From the NCBI RefSeq assembly GCF_022347745.1, contig NZ_JAKRGC010000005.1:1-64000 (forward strand): a stretch of DNA of 64,000 nt. Direction: 5' to 3'. Positions within the stretch are counted from its first letter, which is position 1; each line of letters starts with the position of its first letter. This stretch comes from Streptomyces sp. OfavH-34-F (GTDB lineage: Bacteria; Actinomycetota; Actinomycetes; Streptomycetales; Streptomycetaceae). Below the pieces are notes generated by a model that did no database searches, was not told the origin of the DNA, and saw nothing but the letters and a program-made list of their open reading frames with translations. Positions 1-7,334 of this stretch are shown here, one piece after another. The position numbers were made by a program, and so were the translations under genes.

Positions 1-1
1 C

Positions 2-802
2 TGGCGCGCCGCCCTCGACGGCCTGCCGGCACCCCGGCGGCTGACCGGGCCCGTCCCGGCGGGCAGCGGCCCCGCCACCTCCCTGAGCGCGACGCTGTCC
101 GAAGCCACCACTGCGGCCCTGCGCGCCCTCGGCGGCGACGGCATCACCCTCAACACCGTCGTCCAGAGCACCTGGGCCCTCCTCCTGGCCCGGCGCCTGG
201 GCACCGACGACGTCGTGTTCGGCGCGACCGTCTCGGGCCGCCAGCCGGAACTCCCCGGCATGGACGCCATGATCGGCCTGTTCATCGACGCCGTCCCGGT
301 ACGCGTGCGGATCGACGGCACCGAGACCGTACGCGAGGCGCTGCGCCGGCTCCGCGACGAACAGGCCCGGCTGCTGCCCCACCACCACATCGGGTTGAGC
401 GAGATCCAGCGCGCGGTGGGACGCAGAGAACTGTTCGACACCCACCTCGTGTTCGAGAACTACCCCCTCGACCGGGCCGCCCTCACCCGCCCCGCACACG
501 GCCTGAGGGTCGCCGCCGTGACGGGCCGCGACGCCACCCACTACCCGCTGACCCTGGTCGCGTTCGCCACCGGCGACACGTTGCACCTGCGCCTCGACCA
601 CCGGCCGGGCGCGCTGGAACCAGGAGCCGCCCACGGCCTCCTGCACGAGCTGACCACCCTGCTCGACGCGGTGGCCGCGCGGCCCGGAGCACGGGTGGCC
701 GACCTCCCGGCCCCGGACCCCCACCAGCACGACGCCGACCACGACCCCGACGACCAGTTCGACCACGAGAAAGCCGACCGCAGGAAAGAGGCCATCCCAT
801 GA
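2..802 (+). CDS. NRPS C-terminal condensation domain (5'-truncated by window edge)
   Basis: The reading frame is open from base 2 to a TGA at 800-802, so only the last ~266 residues of a larger protein are visible. The stretch LNTVVQSTWALLL followed by a DDVVFGATVSGR segment and LPGMDAMIGLFIDAVPVRV is the acceptor half of an NRPS condensation domain; GLFIDAVPVRV corresponds to core motif C5 (usual form GLFINTxPVR, here with D-A in place of N-T). After the domain comes a short acidic His/Asp-rich tail and then stop, with no A, carrier or thioesterase domain downstream. The protein therefore ends in a C domain, which in other NRPSs may act in release or in joining to a partner. It overlaps the MbtH gene by ATGA, so the two are translationally coupled. 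The HHxxxDG motif, and hence activity, lies outside the window. Confidence 0.9.
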   Translation, partial: WRAALDGLPAPRRLTGPVPAGSGPATSLSATLSEATTAALRALGGDGITLNTVVQSTWALLLARRLGTDDVVFGATVSGRQPELPGMDAMIGLFIDAVPVRVRIDGTETVREALRRLRDEQARLLPHHHIGLSEIQRAVGRRELFDTHLVFENYPLDRAALTRPAHGLRVAAVTGRDATHYPLTLVAFATGDTLHLRLDHRPGALEPGAAHGLLHELTTLLDAVAARPGARVADLPAPDPHQHDADHDPDDQFDHEKADRRKEAIP

Positions 803-1014
803 CCAACCCCTTCGACGACGAGACCGCCCGCTTCGTGGTGCTCGTCAACGACGAGAACCAGCACTCCCTGTGGCCCCAGTCCGTCGCGGTACCGGCCGGC
901 TGGACCCGTGTGTTCGGCCCCGACGAGCGCGCGGCCTGCCTGCGCCACATCGAGGAGAACTGGACCGACATGCGACCCAAGAGCCTCGTCGCCGCCCTGT
1001 CGAAGGACGCCTAG
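799..1014 (+). CDS. MbtH-like protein
   Basis: This 71-residue protein has the whole MbtH signature: an N-terminal NPFDDE, then QHSLWPQSVAVPAGW, then an ENWTDMRPKSL C-terminal block with the conserved tryptophans. MbtH-like proteins bind NRPS adenylation domains and are often needed for their folding and activity. The ATG lies inside the TGA of the preceding NRPS gene (ATGA), so expression is coupled to it. It is the only MbtH gene in the window and could in principle also serve the PTM adenylation domain at about 28.3-29.8 kb, although PTM synthases are not generally described as MbtH-dependent. Family assignment is secure; its partner is inferred from position. Confidence 0.95.
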   Translation: MTNPFDDETARFVVLVNDENQHSLWPQSVAVPAGWTRVFGPDERAACLRHIEENWTDMRPKSLVAALSKDA

Positions 1015-1072
1015 TGCACCTCGGTGGCCCCGTCGAGGCCCGGCCTCGCGGGGCCACCGCTAGGCTGGGCCG

Positions 1073-1609
1073 ATGAGCGACCACGCGCCTTCCCGGGAGG
1101 CCCTGGCCGAGCAGGTCGCCGACCTGTCGCGGCGCCTCTCCGCACTCGAGGCCAGGCTGGGCGACGGCCCCGCGAACCCCAGCCCCGGCGAGATGCCCGC
1201 CGAAGCCCACTGGGCCCTGCCCCGGCTCCGCGAACGCCTCCAGGAAGTGGCGCGCGGGGGAGTCCTCTTCGCCGGCTCCGTGGTCGGCCCCGACGGAGAA
1301 CTCGTCGAATGGGAGCGCTCGGACGCCACGGACTCGGTCATCACCTCCGACTGGTCGGAAGCGGCCGACACCATCGGGGCACTCGGCCACCCCGTACGGC
1401 TGCGGCTCATCCAGGCCGTGGCCGCAGGGCGCACGGTCGTCGCCGAACTCGCCGCGCTGGAAGGTCTGGGCACCACCGGCCAGATCTACCACCACCTGCG
1501 CCAACTCGTCTCCGCGGGCTGGCTGGAGACAACCGGCCGGGGCCGCTACCGCATCCCTCCCACCCGCCTGATCCCCCTCATGATCACCATCACGGCAGCC
1601 CGCCGCTGA
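1073..1609 (+). CDS. ArsR-like winged-helix transcriptional regulator
   Basis: The protein has 178 residues. Residues about 5-30 form a short coiled-coil-like segment (SREALAEQVADLSRRLSALE). The C-terminal half carries a winged helix: ALGHPVRLRLIQAV opens the domain, as in ArsR-family repressors, and TGQIYHHLRQLVSAGWLE is the recognition helix and start of the wing. No cysteine metal-sensing motif (such as ELCVCDL) is visible, so metal sensing is unlikely. The middle part (GGVLFAGSVVGPDGELVEWE) resembles small regulators found widely in actinomycetes. It starts about 60 bases after the MbtH gene and may be read with it or alone. The target is unknown. Confidence 0.75.
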   Translation: MSDHAPSREALAEQVADLSRRLSALEARLGDGPANPSPGEMPAEAHWALPRLRERLQEVARGGVLFAGSVVGPDGELVEWERSDATDSVITSDWSEAADTIGALGHPVRLRLIQAVAAGRTVVAELAALEGLGTTGQIYHHLRQLVSAGWLETTGRGRYRIPPTRLIPLMITITAARR

Positions 1610-1825
1610 CCCACCACCGACCCGGGGAACGCGGTGACGATACGAGGAGTCCCGGCCCGGTCCGTCCTCGGCGACGCGGACCGCATGACGCCGCCGCGCG
1701 CCCGTAAGGGGGGACTCGCGATCCCTGGACAACCGCGGCCTTCATCCAGCACCCGGCGACGCGCGATCGTGGAGGGGCGGACGGCAGAGGGACCGGCCGC
1801 CGCACCCGAATCGAACGGAGCCACC

Positions 1826-2581
1826 ATGACCCGCATCGCCCTGATCACCGGCGCCAACCGGGGCCTCGGCCGCAGCACCGCCCTGCACCTCGCCGAGTCC
1901 GGCACCGACCTGATCCTCACCTACCGCTCGCACGCCGACGAGGCCGAGGCCGTCGTGGAGGCGGCCCGCAAGCTGGGACGCACCGCGATCGCCCTGCGGC
2001 TGGACACCGCCGACACCGCCGCGTTCCCCGCCTTCACCGCCCAGGTGCGCGAGGCGCTGGCCCGGGAGTGGGGCCGCGACACTCTCGACATCCTCGTCAA
2101 CAACGCCGGACACGGCGTGTACGCCTCGTTCGAAGAGACCACCGAGGAGCAGTTCGACGGGCTGATGGACGTCCACGTCAAGGGCGTCTTCTTCCTCACC
2201 CAGGCCCTGCTGCCCCTGATCGCGGACCGCGGCCGCATCCTCAACGTCTCCACCGGCCTGACCCGTTTCGTCGCCGCGCCGACCGCCGCCTACGCCGCGG
2301 CCAAGGGGGCCGTCGAGGTCCTCACCCGCTACCTGGCCAAGGAGCTGGGGCCGCGCGGCATCGCGGTCAACGCCCTCGCACCCGGTGCCACCGGCACCGA
2401 CTTCGGCGGCGGCGGCGTCCGCGACAACGAGGACATGCGCGCCACGATGAGCGGCGTCACCGCGATGGGCCGCCCCGGCGAACCCGACGACATCGGCGCC
2501 GCCGCCGCGGCACTGCTCACCGAGGGCACGTCCTGGGTCACGGGGCAGCGCATCGAGGCGTCGGGCGGCATGCTGCTCTGA
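1826..2581 (+). CDS. Short-chain dehydrogenase/reductase (SDR)
   Basis: Classical SDR of 251 residues. The N-terminal Rossmann motif TGANRGLG binds NAD(P)H, LVNNAGHG is the NNAG motif, and the catalytic Ser, Tyr and Lys lie in VSTGLTR and YAAAK. The C-terminal SWVTGQRIEASGGMLL is the usual SDR ending, and the length is typical. The ATG at 1826 was chosen because GGAG sits at 1817-1820; a longer in-frame reading back to 1634 has no ribosome site and low coding character. The substrate cannot be told from sequence. It lies 86 bases upstream of the XRE regulator on the same strand, a common arrangement in Streptomyces in which the regulator controls the adjacent oxidoreductase. Confidence 0.9.
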   Translation: MTRIALITGANRGLGRSTALHLAESGTDLILTYRSHADEAEAVVEAARKLGRTAIALRLDTADTAAFPAFTAQVREALAREWGRDTLDILVNNAGHGVYASFEETTEEQFDGLMDVHVKGVFFLTQALLPLIADRGRILNVSTGLTRFVAAPTAAYAAAKGAVEVLTRYLAKELGPRGIAVNALAPGATGTDFGGGGVRDNEDMRATMSGVTAMGRPGEPDDIGAAAAALLTEGTSWVTGQRIEASGGMLL

Positions 2582-2667
2582 GACGACCCCGGCCGCCCGG
2601 GCCGGCCCGTACACCTCCACCAGCCGCCCGGACCCCAGGCACCGGGACGACGAGGGAAACTGGAACC

Positions 2668-3513
2668 GTGGACCGAGCACAACTCGCGGACTTCCTCCGC
2701 ACCCGACGCGAATCCCTGCAACCGGAAGACGTGGGGCTGCCCCGCGGGCCGCGCCGCCGCACCCGCGGCCTGCGCCGCGAGGAGGCCGCGGCGCTGAGCG
2801 GCATGTCGACCGACTACTACAGCCGGCTGGAGCAGCAGCGCGGGCCGCAGCCCTCGGAACCGATGCTCGCCGCCATCGCCCGCGGGCTGCGCCTCTCGCT
2901 CGCCGAGCGCGACCACCTGTTCCGTATCGCCGGACACAACACCCCCTCGCGCCCCGGCAACCTGCGCTCCGACCACATCACGCCCGGCCTGATGCGCATC
3001 CTCGGGCGGCTGGACGACACACCGGCGCAGGTCGTCAGCGACGTGGCGGAAACCCTCGCCCAGACACCGGCGGCCACCGCGCTGCTCGGCGACCAGACCG
3101 GGTTCACCGGACCCGAGCGCAGCCTCACCTACCGCTGGTTCACCGACCCGGCCGCCCGGCTCCTGTACCCGGAGCAGGACCACCCGCTGCACAGCCGGTT
3201 CTTCACCTCCGGCCTGCGCGCCGCCTACTCGCGGCAGGGCGCGGGCGGGCGCGCCGAGCACCTGCGCGACCTCCTGCTGGACCGCAGCCCGGAGTTCGCC
3301 GCCCTGTGGAGCGCGCACGAGATCGACGTACCACGGGTGGACCCCAAGCTGGTACGCCATCCGGAACTGGGCGTCCTCACCCTCCAGTGCCAGGTCCTCC
3401 TGGACCCGGAGCAGAACCAGACGCTGCTGGTGTACACCGCGACGCCGGGTTCGCCGGACGACGAGAAGCTGCGGCTGCTGCCGGTGCTCGGGGCGCGGCC
3501 GGCGGGCACCTGA
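2668..3513 (+). CDS. XRE-family regulator with MmyB-like ligand-binding domain
   Basis: This 281-residue protein begins at a GTG. Residues about 5-75 form a helix-turn-helix of the XRE type: RRTRGLRREEAAALSGMS, then TDYYSRLEQQRGPQPSEPML. The rest is an MmyB-like domain (PAQVVSDVAETLAQTPAATA, then TYRWFTDPAARLLYPEQDH, ending in VYTATPGSPDDEKLRLL), thought to bind fatty-acid-like ligands in this family. Such regulators are abundant in Streptomyces and often sit next to a short-chain dehydrogenase, as here. The coding sequence ends 22 bases from the end of the convergent VWA-like gene. Confidence 0.92.
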   Translation: MDRAQLADFLRTRRESLQPEDVGLPRGPRRRTRGLRREEAAALSGMSTDYYSRLEQQRGPQPSEPMLAAIARGLRLSLAERDHLFRIAGHNTPSRPGNLRSDHITPGLMRILGRLDDTPAQVVSDVAETLAQTPAATALLGDQTGFTGPERSLTYRWFTDPAARLLYPEQDHPLHSRFFTSGLRAAYSRQGAGGRAEHLRDLLLDRSPEFAALWSAHEIDVPRVDPKLVRHPELGVLTLQCQVLLDPEQNQTLLVYTATPGSPDDEKLRLLPVLGARPAGT

Positions 3514-3535
3514 CGGTCCCGGCCCCGGCTCGCTC

Positions 3536-5362
3536 CTAGGCCAGCCGGAACACCGGGCCGCGCGGGGTGAACGGCAGCGACGCGCCTCGCGGTATCAGGT
3601 AGGCGTGCTCGCGCCGGATGCGCAGGACGTCGCACCAGCCGTCGGTGATGACGAGTACCGGCGCGTCCGGCGGGAAGTCGTCGGCCCGGTGCAGCAGGTC
3701 GATGCCGGGCTGGAGTTCGGTACCGCCGCGGCCGCGTATCCGCACCCGGCCGGCGATCTCGGCGGGCGGCAGGTATCCGGCGTCGTAGGGGGCGGCGTCG
3801 CAGAAGACCACGCGTGCCGCGGGCACGTCCCGGGCCTCGGCGTACGAGGCGATGGCACCGAGCGCCTTGCCGAGCAGGGCGTTGTTCATCGAGCCGGAGG
3901 TGTCCAGTACGACACCGAAGGTGCAGCGGGCCGTCTCCTCGGGCGGAAAGTACCGTCCGGCGCGCGGGATGCCGGGCGTCGCGGCCTGCCGCCGTGCCGG
4001 ACGCGCGTACGAGCGCACGGGCTCCGGCCGGGGAACGTACTCGTCGAACCAGCGCGCCAGCCGCGCGTCCCACGGCACGGGCGGGTGCGCCAGGGCGCGG
4101 ATCTCCTCGATGAGCCCTGCGGGCAGCAGGCCGCGTTTCCCGTACTGGTGCAGGTCGAAACCCTGCACCAGACCGCGCCGGTAGAACTCGTCCAGGTCGG
4201 TGTACGGCCGGGCCCCGGCATGTGCGAGCGGCTCGCCGAGGATGTCCCCGGCACCCTTGCCCCGCAGCGTCGCGAGCCTGCGGTGACGGCGCAGGTCGTG
4301 CGCGATGCGGTCGTACACCTCCTCGGCGGACAGGCCCCGCAGGGCCGGGTCGTACAACAGCCCCTCGGGCATGTCGCCGACGCGCATCTGGACCAGCCAG
4401 TCGTTGACGACGTAGTCGGCGGCCACGTTGAAGAGGAACGGGTCGCGGCCCCCACGGCGTTCGCCGTGCCGCAGCGCGGCGTGCAGCATCTCGTGCGCGA
4501 GGACGAAGCGCCACTCCTCGTCGGTGAGCCCGCGCAGCGGGTTGACGTAGATCTCGCCCGCGACCGGACTGACCGCCGCGACGGCGATGCCCTGCGCCCG
4601 GGCCAGCTCGGCGTCGGCCACGATCTCCAGGCCCGAGGCGAGCCCGCCCAGCAGCGGGTAGGAGGAGATGAACCAGTTCAGTGCACGGTCCCAGGGCCGC
4701 TGGGGCGCGAGTTCTCCGGTGATCCGGTCGCGTCGGCCACCGGCCACGTCCATCGCGGCGGACACGCTGCGGGTCAGCGCGTGCGCGAAGGCGGTCTCCC
4801 AGTCCGGGACCGCGGAGTTCCAGGCGTTCCACGTGGTGAGGACCTGGTCCGGGTGCTTGCCCGCGGCGCCGCAGTGTTCGTACGCGGCGGGAATGCCGTC
4901 GCGGCGCCACCGGGCGGCGAGCAGTTCCTCGTCGCCACCCGGGAACGAGTCCGGCAGGACGACGGGCGCCCGGCCCACCGGGTGGCCGTCCAGGAAGCGG
5001 TTGACGACCGCGCAGCGTGCCGCGCGGTCGAAGCGGTCGGGCTGTTCCCGCGGGTCGTCCGCCGAGGCGGGCAGATGGCCGAAGCCGAGGTGCAGCAGGC
5101 AGTGGGCGAGCGCCCACGCCCACTCGGCCGGGTCGGCCCGCTTGGTGGGGTGGGCGTGGATGGTGCCGTTCGAGGTGACGGCGGCCAGCCCGCCTGCCGG
5201 GGCGAGCACGCACCCCTCCTGGCGGCACACGGACGCCTCCAGCGCCGCGAACGCCGGATTGCGCTTGACGAGGGCGAGCCCGGCGGCGAACGCCTCGGTG
5301 GCCGGGTCGGTCTTCTTCTTCGCGCCCTTGCCACCGCCCCGGCGCCCGCCGGACCCCGTCAC
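3536..5362 (-). CDS. HExxH and VWA-like domain protein (DUF2201 type), partner of MoxR ATPase
   Basis: This 608-residue protein begins at a GTG that overlaps the stop of the MoxR gene (GTGA), so the two form a coupled pair. A basic N-terminus (GGRRGGGKGAKKK) is followed by a putative metallopeptidase region with LAHEMLHAALRHGERR, a HExxH motif near residue 288. The C-terminal third is a VWA-like domain with the MIDAS-type DTSGSM near residue 482 and ITDGW further on. This domain order is that of the DUF2201 family, whose members pair with MoxR AAA+ ATPases. VWA-MoxR pairs are generally thought to act as chaperone-like machines that insert metals or remodel targets. The target here is unknown, and protease activity is not shown for the family to my knowledge. 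Confidence 0.85.
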   Translation of the reverse strand: MTGSGGRRGGGKGAKKKTDPATEAFAAGLALVKRNPAFAALEASVCRQEGCVLAPAGGLAAVTSNGTIHAHPTKRADPAEWAWALAHCLLHLGFGHLPASADDPREQPDRFDRAARCAVVNRFLDGHPVGRAPVVLPDSFPGGDEELLAARWRRDGIPAAYEHCGAAGKHPDQVLTTWNAWNSAVPDWETAFAHALTRSVSAAMDVAGGRRDRITGELAPQRPWDRALNWFISSYPLLGGLASGLEIVADAELARAQGIAVAAVSPVAGEIYVNPLRGLTDEEWRFVLAHEMLHAALRHGERRGGRDPFLFNVAADYVVNDWLVQMRVGDMPEGLLYDPALRGLSAEEVYDRIAHDLRRHRRLATLRGKGAGDILGEPLAHAGARPYTDLDEFYRRGLVQGFDLHQYGKRGLLPAGLIEEIRALAHPPVPWDARLARWFDEYVPRPEPVRSYARPARRQAATPGIPRAGRYFPPEETARCTFGVVLDTSGSMNNALLGKALGAIASYAEARDVPAARVVFCDAAPYDAGYLPPAEIAGRVRIRGRGGTELQPGIDLLHRADDFPPDAPVLVITDGWCDVLRIRREHAYLIPRGASLPFTPRGPVFRLA

Positions 5363-6420
5363 CGGCGGGCCTCGACGAGCCGGGGCATGTCCCGCGCGGC
5401 TTCCACGAGGAACCACGCGGGCAGCACGGGAAGCCCGTCGGCGTCGTCCGCGATGACGGTCTGGGCGACCTCGACCGAGATCTCGGCAAGCTGCACGAGC
5501 AGCGACTTGGCCCGGTAGGCGGTCTGCCGCAGGGACGGCGAGACGTGCTCCTTCTGGCGCGGCAGCTCCTTGACCAGGTGCCCCCGGAACGCGTCGGCCA
5601 GGTAGTAGAGCAGGTCGCGGTCCTCGGGCCGCCCGGGCCAGGAGGCGTCGCCCTTGAGGATCGCCTCCAGGCCGAAGGCATGACGGACGATCTTCGCGTA
5701 GCCGCTGAAGGAGACCGCGTGAGCGGGTGTCAGCGTGCCGTGCACGACGACCTTCAGCGTCTCCTCATCGATCTCCGGCCCGAAGGAGTGCAGGGCGTCC
5801 GACAGCATGTGCCAGGACCGGGGCGTGGAGAACGGCTCCTCGGTCTTGGGCGGCTGCGACCACAGGTGGTCGGGCCGGTCGGCGAGGTAGTCCGTCACCC
5901 ACGGGTGAACACCGTTCTCGGCCGCCCACACCAGCCAGTCCGCGGCCGAGGCCCGGAGATGGACATGGGTGAGCCGGTTGACCAGCGCGGAAGCGATGGG
6001 CCGCGCCAGCGCGTTGTCCGTGGCACGGTTGCCGGCCCCGATGACGATCGACCCGGCGGGCAGCTCGTAGGTGCCGATGCGGCGGTCCAGGATCAGCGAG
6101 TAGAACGCCTTCTGCACATCGGGCGTCGCCGCGTTGAGCTCGTCCAGGAACAGGCAGTACGGCTCGTCACGGGCGATGGACTCGGGCGGACAGAACACGG
6201 ACCGGCCGTCCCGGATCTGCGGCACGCCGATGAGATCCTCCGGCGCCAGTTGCGTTCCGAGCAGGCTGACGCACTCCAGCCCCAGGGACTCGGCGAACTT
6301 CCGCACGAGCGACGACTTGCCGATTCCCGGCGCGCCCCACAGGAAGACGGGCCGCACGGTGGCGAGGCCCAGCAGCAGTTCGGGGATCTGAGCGGGGGTG
6401 ACGGTGACGGCGGCCTGCAC
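5359..6420 (-). CDS. MoxR-family AAA+ ATPase
   Basis: This protein of 353 residues starts from the GTG at 6420, chosen because GAAGGA lies about 10 bases upstream; an in-frame ATG 75 bases earlier would add an unrelated cysteine- and arginine-rich leader. The Walker A motif is GAPGIGKSS (about residues 29-37), Walker B is CLFLDELN, and GAGNRATDNALARPIASALVNRLTH holds sensor 1 and the arginine-finger region. The FLDELNAATPDVQKAFYSL stretch is typical of MoxR proteins. It forms a two-gene unit with the HExxH/VWA-like gene downstream. The pair probably forms a ring ATPase plus adaptor; the substrate is unknown. Confidence 0.88.
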   Translation of the reverse strand: MQAAVTVTPAQIPELLLGLATVRPVFLWGAPGIGKSSLVRKFAESLGLECVSLLGTQLAPEDLIGVPQIRDGRSVFCPPESIARDEPYCLFLDELNAATPDVQKAFYSLILDRRIGTYELPAGSIVIGAGNRATDNALARPIASALVNRLTHVHLRASAADWLVWAAENGVHPWVTDYLADRPDHLWSQPPKTEEPFSTPRSWHMLSDALHSFGPEIDEETLKVVVHGTLTPAHAVSFSGYAKIVRHAFGLEAILKGDASWPGRPEDRDLLYYLADAFRGHLVKELPRQKEHVSPSLRQTAYRAKSLLVQLAEISVEVAQTVIADDADGLPVLPAWFLVEAARDMPRLVEARR

Positions 6421-6580
6421 GCGGGAACGTTCCTTCGTGGTTCTGGGAGTCGCGGACCGCCAGTATGGGCAGGCCCCGCGCCGAACGCAGCCCAATTAAC
6501 CGCCCGCCGCATGCACTTCCACCCCCCTCACCGGGCCTCATTCGCCCGCGTCCGGCGTGCGCAGCGGTCGGCACGGGGGC

Positions 6581-7228
6581 TTACGGCAAAGGCGCGGGTG
6601 CGCCCGCCCGGGACATGCCGACAGCCGTGAGCGTCGCTGCCGCCGCTGTGGCGGCGACCGTGAAGGTGACGACCAACCACACGCCGCCGACGGGTGCGTT
6701 CCTCTGCGGCGCGGCGAAGCCTCCCGGCACCGCGTACACCACGAGCCGGTCCCCGGCCTCCGCGCCGGCGGGGCACGCCTTCCCGAGCGGGACGAGGTCC
6801 GACTCCCTCAGGTTTCGCTCGATTCGCCTGCCGTCGGGCCGTGCCAGCGAGCACTCCCACCAGGACCGGGTGACCTTCCCCGTCGGGGAGTTGCTCTCGT
6901 GCCGTACGGACTTCGTGACGACGGTGTCCACCCGCTCGCCCCACACATCGAGCACGGCCTGGCCGAGGAACACCAGCAACCCCAGAGCCAGCAGGCTCTC
7001 CACGATCGCGGCCACCCCGAAGTGCCAGGGGCCGAGGCGGACGAAGCAGACGCCGATCGCCGCGAACCCGGCGCCGAGGATCACGAGTGCCGCGACGGCC
7101 GCCGCAGCCGGGTGCGGCCACCACGCGGGAACCAGCACCGCCGCGACCACGGCCAGCCCGCACGTCAGCGCTGAAACGGCCACGCCCAGGACGGCACCCG
7201 CCACCCTCGACCGTGCCCTCCCGTTCAC
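6581..7228 (-). CDS. Membrane protein of unknown function
   Basis: This 215-residue protein starts at a GTG with GGGGAGG upstream. Hydrophobic segments at about residues 8-32, 42-62, 68-92 and 185-208 predict four membrane spans. Between spans three and four is a hydrophilic domain of about 85 residues containing WWECSLARPDGRR and ACPAGAEAGDRLVVYAVPGG, probably facing one side of the membrane. I do not recognise the family. It lies between the MoxR pair and the SpoIIE phosphatase, on the same strand as both but with gaps over 100 bases, so it may be a single transcription unit. Confidence 0.7.
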   Translation of the reverse strand: MNGRARSRVAGAVLGVAVSALTCGLAVVAAVLVPAWWPHPAAAAVAALVILGAGFAAIGVCFVRLGPWHFGVAAIVESLLALGLLVFLGQAVLDVWGERVDTVVTKSVRHESNSPTGKVTRSWWECSLARPDGRRIERNLRESDLVPLGKACPAGAEAGDRLVVYAVPGGFAAPQRNAPVGGVWLVVTFTVAATAAAATLTAVGMSRAGAPAPLP

Positions 7229-7334
7229 CGCCGCCTCCCCAACCGCCGTGATCCCCAGGAGCGTTCCTACCCACTCCCCGGGCGACCCGACCCAGGTACG
7301 AGCGACCGTCCCGCGCTCGTTCGCAGCCGGGCCT

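Noticed and set aside
1310-1323. CebR-like site TGGGAGCGCTCGGA
   Set aside because: It differs at two positions from the operator and lies inside the coding sequence of the ArsR-like regulator, so it is more likely chance.
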